From Arthrobacter sp. ISL-95 (GTDB taxonomy: Bacteria > Actinomycetota > Actinomycetes > Actinomycetales > Micrococcaceae), in assembly GCF_018613695.1 (NCBI RefSeq), contig NZ_JAGGPR010000009.1:1-64000 (forward strand): a DNA stretch of 64,000 nucleotides, given 5' to 3'. The notes beneath the pieces are model-generated. The model saw nothing but the letters and a program-made list of their open reading frames with translations. It did no database searches and was not told the origin of the DNA. Shown piece after piece: positions 59,115 to 64,000 of this stretch. The first letter of the stretch is position 1; every line of letters starts with the position of its first letter. A program made the position numbers and the translations under genes.

Positions 59115-59150
59115 GTTGAGGTCGTTCTGATTCGTCGGGACGGCCTCAAC
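59115..59150 (+). terminator. Hairpin after the pseudokinase gene
   Basis: GTTGAGGTCGT (59115-59125) pairs with ACGGCCTCAAC (59140-59150), with one G-U pair, 21 bases past the stop. Its GGCCTCAA arm resembles the palindromic element at 43470 and 47467, possibly a diverged relative. Confidence 0.55.
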
Positions 59151-59323
59151 TGCTACATACATTGGCGTCACCGCTTCGATTCGTCATGCGAGCAGACGGT
59201 ACCCTGAATGATGGTGGCTTTTAGGGTCCCCAACTCCAACGGAATATTTGGAACACAACAGGGGTTGAGTCAGATGGCTGCCCCGAAAGCCGCAGCATCG
59301 ACTAAGGAAGAGGTTCACGCCAA

Positions 59324-60280
59324 GTGAGCATTGCAGAAAACAGCGCATCGCAGGTGCGTGACGTCATCATCGTAGGTTCAGGCCCTGCCGGCTACACAGC
59401 CGCTGTTTACACCGCCCGAGCCAACATGAAGCCTCTGCTCATTGCCGGTTCAGTCACTGCTGGTGGCGAACTGATGAACACCACGGACGTGGAAAACTAC
59501 CCCGGTTTCCCGGAAGGCATCATGGGCCCGGACCTCATGGAGAACTTCGAAAAGCAGGCCGCTCGCTTCGGTACAGAGATCCAGTTCGAGGATGTTACCG
59601 AGCTGGACCTCGACGGCGACATCAAGACGGTGACCATAGGAACGGGGGAGACCTTCCAAGCGAAGGCCATCATTCTGTCCACGGGTTCGGCGTACCGCGA
59701 GCTCGGACTGCCCAACGAAAAGCGTCTCTCAGGCCACGGCGTTAGCTGGTGTGCAACCTGTGATGGTTTCTTCTTCAAAGACCAGGACATCGCCGTGATC
59801 GGCGGTGGCGACTCGGCCATGGAGGAAGCACTGTTCCTCACCAAGTTCGCGAAGTCCGTCACCGTTGTCCACCGCCGCGACACCCTCAAGGCTTCAAAGA
59901 TCATGGGCGACCGCGCCCAGGCTCACGAGAAGATCAACTTTGTGTGGAACACCGCAGTGGAGGATGTACTCGGTCAGGACAAGGTCACCGGCCTGAAGCT
60001 GAAGAACCTCGTTGACGGCACCGAATCCGAACTCGCAGTCACCGGCGTGTTCGTCGCCATCGGCAACGACCCCCGCACCGACCTCATCAAGGGCAAGGTA
60101 GATCTGACCCCCGAGGGAACCATTGCCGTGGAGGGCCGCAGCTCCCGGACCAACATCAAGGGTGTCTTCGCCGCGGGCGATGTCATTGACCCCACCTACC
60201 GTCAGGCCATCACGGCTTCGGGCTCCGGTTGTGTGGCCGCCCTTGACGTTGAGCACTACCTGGCAGACCTGAACTCCTAA
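59324..60280 (+). CDS. trxB: Thioredoxin-disulfide reductase
   Basis: The 318-residue flavoprotein has the FAD-binding start VIIVGSGPAGYTAAVYTARA, the redox-active pair in WCATCDGFFF (about residues 143-147), the NADPH-binding IGGGDSAMEEALFL, and GVFAAGDVIDPTYRQAITASGSG near the end. It uses NADPH to reduce thioredoxin, whose gene follows after 34 bases. The operon maintains cytoplasmic thiols. The GTG start at 59324 is followed by a conserved N-terminus. In many actinobacteria this pair lies next to parB-parA. Confidence 0.96.
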   Translation: MSIAENSASQVRDVIIVGSGPAGYTAAVYTARANMKPLLIAGSVTAGGELMNTTDVENYPGFPEGIMGPDLMENFEKQAARFGTEIQFEDVTELDLDGDIKTVTIGTGETFQAKAIILSTGSAYRELGLPNEKRLSGHGVSWCATCDGFFFKDQDIAVIGGGDSAMEEALFLTKFAKSVTVVHRRDTLKASKIMGDRAQAHEKINFVWNTAVEDVLGQDKVTGLKLKNLVDGTESELAVTGVFVAIGNDPRTDLIKGKVDLTPEGTIAVEGRSSRTNIKGVFAAGDVIDPTYRQAITASGSGCVAALDVEHYLADLNS

Positions 60281-60314
60281 GCTGCATCCAAGCAACCATA
60301 CGAAGGGAAAAGTT

Positions 60315-60641
60315 ATGAGCAACGCAAAAGACGTAACTGACGCAAGCTTCAGCACGGATGTCCTGGCTTCCGAGAAGCCGGTCATTGTGGACTTCTGGGC
60401 AGAGTGGTGTGGCCCCTGCCGCAAGCTCGGCCCCATCCTCGACGAAATCTCGGTGGAGTACAGCGACAAGGTTGAAGTTGTAAAACTCAACGTCGACGAC
60501 AACCCCGCCATCGCCGCCGAGTACGGCATCACGTCCATCCCGGCCGTGTACCTGTTCAGCGGGGGAGAAGTGAAGAGCACCGTCATCGGCGCCAAGCCGA
60601 AGCAGTTCTTCGAAAAGGAATTCGCAGACGTCCTGTCCTAA
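60315..60641 (+). CDS. trxA: Thioredoxin
   Basis: The 108-residue protein has the active site WAEWCGPCRKLGP (cysteines near residues 33 and 36), the cis-proline region YGITSIPAVYLF and the C-terminal helix. It is a general disulphide reductant for ribonucleotide reductase and other enzymes, reduced by TrxB. AAGGGAAAAG precedes the ATG. A strong terminator (60670-60718) ends the operon. It is the last gene before the parS region. Confidence 0.97.
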   Translation: MSNAKDVTDASFSTDVLASEKPVIVDFWAEWCGPCRKLGPILDEISVEYSDKVEVVKLNVDDNPAIAAEYGITSIPAVYLFSGGEVKSTVIGAKPKQFFEKEFADVLS

Positions 60642-60669
60642 CCCTGTGCTTAGTTAAGTTAGCCGAAAG

Positions 60670-60718
60670 CCGGCGGTTACTGCTCCTGATGGAGTGGTAT
60701 GGTAGCCGCCGGTTTTTT
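60670..60718 (+). terminator. Terminator of the trxB-trxA operon
   Basis: CCGGCGGTTAC (60670-60680) pairs with GTAGCCGCCGG (60702-60712), with one G-U pair, and is followed by TTTTTT (60713-60718): a textbook factor-independent terminator 29 bases after the trxA stop. Confidence 0.9.
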
Positions 60719-61130
60719 GCTGTCCTGACAGTAATGAACCCGAATCGGTCACTTAGTGGTTCTTCTTGCTCCTGAAAGAGTCGTTCGTAACCAGAAACCA
60801 CCGTTTCACTTGTCCCTACCTGGGGTAGGCAAGAACTCCAAGCAATCAGCCAACCGCACCCGTCGGCGGCCCGTCCGCACCATGATCCGCAAGCGGGTGG
60901 CTGGATGAGTAGGCATAGATCGTCAAAGATCATTTGGGCGGCCAACTGGACCTGGGGGGAGGGGGTTGAATTTCTCTTGACCCACCGCTGCCGCTGAACG
61001 AGAAGAAGATCGACTGCGTTCTTATCAACACTGCAGGCACGCTGGAACCCGCCAGTTGCGGTTCTGCCGTACAACTCACTGGGTGGTTCCCGGACTTAGG
61101 TTTATGCGCCACCTCTTCCGCAGACTGCCT

Positions 61131-61146
61131 TGTTTCGCGTGAAACG
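61131..61146. promoter_or_regulatory. parS-like site 1 (degenerate)
   Basis: TGTTTCGCGTGAAACG differs from the parS consensus TGTTNCACGTGAAACA at two positions. It lies 68 bases left of a perfect site. Confidence 0.65.
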
Positions 61147-61198
61147 GCGAGGACGGGCACTGCTCTTTTTGAACCTCTCCACGCACGTCCTTGGTGGT

Positions 61199-61214
61199 TG
61201 TTTCACGTGAAACA
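61199..61214. promoter_or_regulatory. parS site 2 (perfect)
   Basis: TGTTTCACGTGAAACA is the exact 16-bp parS palindrome bound by ParB to start chromosome segregation. Confidence 0.92.
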
Positions 61215-62442
61215 ACGCTTCGTATGACCGTCGGCACTATCCACTCAATTTGTACCTCAAGGGCAAGGGCAATTTGCGCCTCCCGGCAAGGAGAACGGGT
61301 CGTCAGGGAGCCTGGTGATGTTGCGTGCCCTTCCACCGGCGCACAACTTCGCCCACGGATTTGTGGGCTGCTGGGCCCAAGGTCACTCTTCAACCACTCG
61401 AAGATCGCTCAAGGTAGCCTGAAAGTCCGCTTAGCTGAGGCCATTTGGGGTCGATGGGAGTGGTCCAAACTGTGTGCTTGATGAGGTTCTTGGCACTACT
61501 GCATGGATCTTTGACTGGCTCTAGGTCTGCACCACAGCAGATTCCCTTGTTCAGCCAAGTCCCGCAACTGCCGGCTCTTGGAGCATTCAGCCAGGTCATC
61601 GACGTGCAAGCTCCCCTCCTGCTGGTCCTCCGCGTATACACGTCAGGCCGGGGTCTGGTGCCAATCAGGGCTCCGCAGAGGCCATAATGGAGGCCTCCCG
61701 ATCCTTCGGCTACGAGTCGCTTCACAGGCACCTCACGAGAACCAAGGAAAGGCAGAACGCGCAGAGGGGCAACCCGGTTCTCCGGCCGGTCTATATGGCA
61801 TCCAAGGGCGGGAAGGCCCGAAAAACGGTCTCTCTTGCCGGACCATTGCCCCAGGGTCCACAATTGCACGTAGGGTCAGATCGGTATGCAGTTCCACCCG
61901 AGCTGGTCAGCCAGGCACCGATCCGATCAACTCAGCCGTATGAAACATGAAACAAAACCCTCCGCCGGGACTGCGAGGGTCCTCCGGTCACCGTGCCGAT
62001 CTGCGAAGCAGAACATCCGGAGTCACTTGATCTTGGCCATGACTGCCACTCCTAACCACCACGAGGGACCAAAAGCCCGAATGTCCGGGAGTCTTCTGCC
62101 GCGCCGTGGACCATGGCATCCATCGCACCCGAGAGCGCGCATCGCTGTCAGGAGCCTGATTTGCTCGAGTAGGCGATTGACCGTGTCCGAAGCGCGCACT
62201 TCACCAACCGCAACTTCAGGTATTCACATCCACGCTTACCCTCGAGCAGTCGGCTTACAGTTGCAGCCGCCTCCTGGGCATCCTCTACCCACCTTCAGCA
62301 TCGGACGATTGTCGAGGCCCCTTGAAGAACAGCAGCACCAGTATTTCGCTACTGGTGCGGGTCCATGTAGGTTGCGCGGCGCCGTAAGGCGCTAAGCAGA
62401 AGGTTCGTACCGGGAGAAGCCAGTGAGGGTCCACACGCACCT

Positions 62443-62458
62443 TGTTTCACGTGAAACA
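62443..62458. promoter_or_regulatory. parS site 3 (perfect)
   Basis: TGTTTCACGTGAAACA, identical to site 2 and 1244 bases to its right. Confidence 0.92.
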
Positions 62459-62982
62459 CGTGCCGGACGCCCGGCGGTGTGGTTTTGCAGTAGGTCGAGA
62501 CTCGGAGACGGCTGTTCTTCGAACCACTTGGACCCTTTTGTGCACCAGATGACCTTTTAAACTCGATGACTCTGTCATATCGCCAAAGGGTCGGCGATCC
62601 ACGAAGCACTGGCGCTCAAAGAGTCGGTCGATGCCGACGCCTGAGCTCAACTGCAGACGCATGTAATCCCCGGGCCAGTAGCTTCCGCCTCATAGCAAGC
62701 CCCGCTTCGCGCCCGATCCACCTCTGTCAACCACTTGGTCGATGCACAGTGGAGCGATCTATGTCCCCAGTTCAGGACGGACCCTAGTCAATACCTCGTG
62801 CGGATCTCAGTTGGGGCAGCAGTACGTCCAGCAACTCCACGTGCCCACAGGCGCTGGAAGCTGCGCATCTCGATCCCGCGCGTCCATACCTGCTGGACTC
62901 CAGATCCCTCCACGCTCAAGGTCCCTAGTTCAGCCCGCAAACACGTCGAGGGGGCTTCCGAGGTCAGAGAGACCGGGGTCGT

Positions 62983-63052
62983 GGCCTGCATGTCCGCGTC
63001 TATCACCATCTGTGGCCCAGGCCTGCCATGTCCCCGTCTATCACCATCTGTG
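62983..63052. repeat. Imperfect 32-bp tandem repeat
   Basis: Two units (62983-63014 and 63020-63052) share GGCCTGC-ATGTCC and the 18-base stretch CGTCTATCACCATCTGTG, differing by one inserted and one changed base. Five bases separate them. Function is unknown. Confidence 0.75.
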
Positions 63053-63144
63053 ATCGTACCTATTGCCGCCGTCGGAGAGACCACCGGCGTGGAGGGCACG
63101 ATTTCGGTTCCAGACCTACCGTAGTGATAGACCGTGAACAGTGC

Positions 63145-63160
63145 TGTTTCACGTGAAACC
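63145..63160. promoter_or_regulatory. parS site 4 (one mismatch)
   Basis: TGTTTCACGTGAAACC differs from the perfect palindrome only in the last base. Confidence 0.88.
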
Positions 63161-63427
63161 CGGAACGCCTCTAGCGCGCTGTGAAGCCACCGGTGCTGCT
63201 GGCGCGCCAGAGGGACCACGAGTGCCCCCGGATCCACCTAGCCTCCGCTACCACAGCCCTTCAGTAAGCCCACGGCCACTGCAGCACTCCAGCCAGCCCA
63301 GGTCTACTGCGGCACTTCAGTGAAAGCACGGTTGATCCTGCGGCTACTTGGAACTCTTGCTGCCTGCAGTTCGAAAGGGCCAGGACAGTTCCGACTGTTC
63401 GCGTTAACTCAAGGAAGAGGGTGGCTA

Positions 63428-63443
63428 TGTTCCACGTGAAACA
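63428..63443. promoter_or_regulatory. parS site 5
   Basis: TGTTCCACGTGAAACA matches the consensus TGTTNCACGTGAAACA exactly; only the variable fifth base breaks the palindrome. Confidence 0.9.
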
Positions 63444-63954
63444 TTGCTACAAACTCCCTTCGTCACCAATCTCGCTTTCCTTTGTGGCTTTCCCAGTAGT
63501 TGAACGAGGGGACCGAGCCAGGCGCTGACGATGTTAGATCCAGCGCGAGGCAGCGGAGGCGGCCCCGCTCGGTCGTGTTCAGGTTCACTAGGGAAGTAGC
63601 AGCGCCCACCCAGCTGTGTCCTATGCGGGCCACAAGACACCTGTAGCTGTCTAAAGCTATGCGAGAACCCTGTGGCACTCGCCGCTCGCGCTCCTTGCTC
63701 GGCCTGATACATCGGATGAATCATCAACACAGCCCGATCTCCTTCGATTGAAAGTCATCTACTGCCGCCACCGGGTCAGAGCTAAAGATTGACTTGGCAT
63801 GGCGTTCCTCAGACAACGATCCACCCTCGTGTGCGATGTTGAGGCATAGTCGGCTTAGGCTAACCAAACTGACGATAGAGCAGGGTCATCAAGGTTCAAA
63901 CGGAAGCCAGAGCCGGCACCACTCCGGCGCGCGTGTCGACAATGGTGGACCTTC

Positions 63955-63999
63955 TTATCCACCCTTTTATACACAGGGTTATCCACAGGTTTATCCACT
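63955..63999 (+). promoter_or_regulatory. Array of four phased DnaA boxes
   Basis: TTATCCACC (63955), TTATACACA (63967), TTATCCACA (63979, consensus) and TTATCCACT (63991) are four 9-mers in the same orientation with an exact 12-bp period. They lie at the very end of the window and the array may continue. DnaA bound here would form a regular filament; an origin or a DnaA-titrating site is likely. Confidence 0.85.
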
Positions 64000-64000
64000 G

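Larger units (their letters stand above)
60719..64000. other. Gene-free origin-proximal region with parS sites and DnaA boxes
   Basis: About 3.3 kb to the window end holds no gene I can support. Open frames exist on both strands but lack ribosome binding sites, protein-like composition and recognisable motifs, and the base composition looks more even than in the coding part. The stretch contains five parS-like palindromes, an imperfect 32-bp tandem repeat and, at its right end, four phased DnaA boxes. It is probably a centromere-like partition region next to or part of the origin. Confidence 0.7.

Noticed and set aside
60890..60904. Match of GCAAGCGGGTGGCT to the IclR inverted repeat near 22743
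   Set aside because: Only one arm is shared, over about 13 bases; no palindrome at the second place, so probably chance.
62983..63052. Possible CRISPR array
   Set aside because: Only two imperfect units with a 5-base gap; no spacer-repeat pattern and no cas genes anywhere in the window.
60719..64000. Open frames of 60-160 codons on both strands
   Set aside because: No ribosome binding sites, no conserved motifs, and residue composition rich in serine, arginine and proline as expected for shadow frames.

Overview
The window looks like chromosomal DNA of a high-GC actinobacterium, most likely of the Arthrobacter/Paenarthrobacter group (Micrococcaceae). This is inferred from gene content and order; no database was searched. 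Two core blocks support it. The first is rpsF-ssb-rpsR-rplI (13.9-15.7 kb, minus strand). The second is cca-NUDIX-murJ-pseudokinase-trxB-trxA (53.0-60.6 kb), an order that flanks the replication origin in actinobacteria. The right end confirms origin proximity: five parS-like sites lie in a 3.3-kb gene-free stretch, and four DnaA boxes with an exact 12-bp period close the window.

Layout. 0-5.7 kb: the start of a membrane protein gene, a possibly frameshifted acetyltransferase, then an operon of GntP permease, family III CoA transferase and HMG-CoA-lyase-like enzyme. The last two genes of that operon (2-hydroxyacid dehydrogenase, glycerate kinase) are decayed. 5.7-13.8 kb: small stand-alone genes (SRPBCC, DUF4287, diacylglycerol kinase-like, acyltransferase, two DUF1801, PhzF), an IclR regulator and a divergent ABC transporter pair. 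13.9-17.4 kb: ribosomal/ssb operon, tRNA-Leu and small membrane proteins. 17.5-25.8 kb: two amino acid permeases, M18 aminopeptidase, exported intradiol-dioxygenase-like lipoprotein, a cyclase with an unrecognised partner, and two IclR regulators.

26.0-35.5 kb: an ECF sigma factor preceded by a membrane protein, a two-component system with an ABC exporter, a PAP2/diacylglycerol-kinase fusion divergent from a second PAP2 phosphatase, and a DeoR-MFS operon. 35.6-43.4 kb: ABC-F protein, penicillin-binding transpeptidase and a 1281-residue secreted GH31 enzyme. 43.5-47.5 kb: a second two-component system whose kinase has an in-frame stop, and an FtsX/LolD-type ABC pair. 47.5-52.4 kb: HxlR regulator with divergent NAD(P)-binding protein, FAD oxidoreductase, GT87-like transferase and a 46-codon gene with strong ribosome binding site and terminator. 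52.4-60.7 kb: the origin-flanking core block. 60.7-64.0 kb: gene-free parS/DnaA-box region.

Recurring themes. Many genes have a TANNNT hexamer ending six or seven bases before the start codon and no Shine-Dalgarno sequence, which predicts leaderless mRNAs. Several genes are broken. A roughly 60-bp palindromic element occurs twice, and one copy contains the stop codons of both converging genes. No insertion sequence, prophage or CRISPR array was seen.
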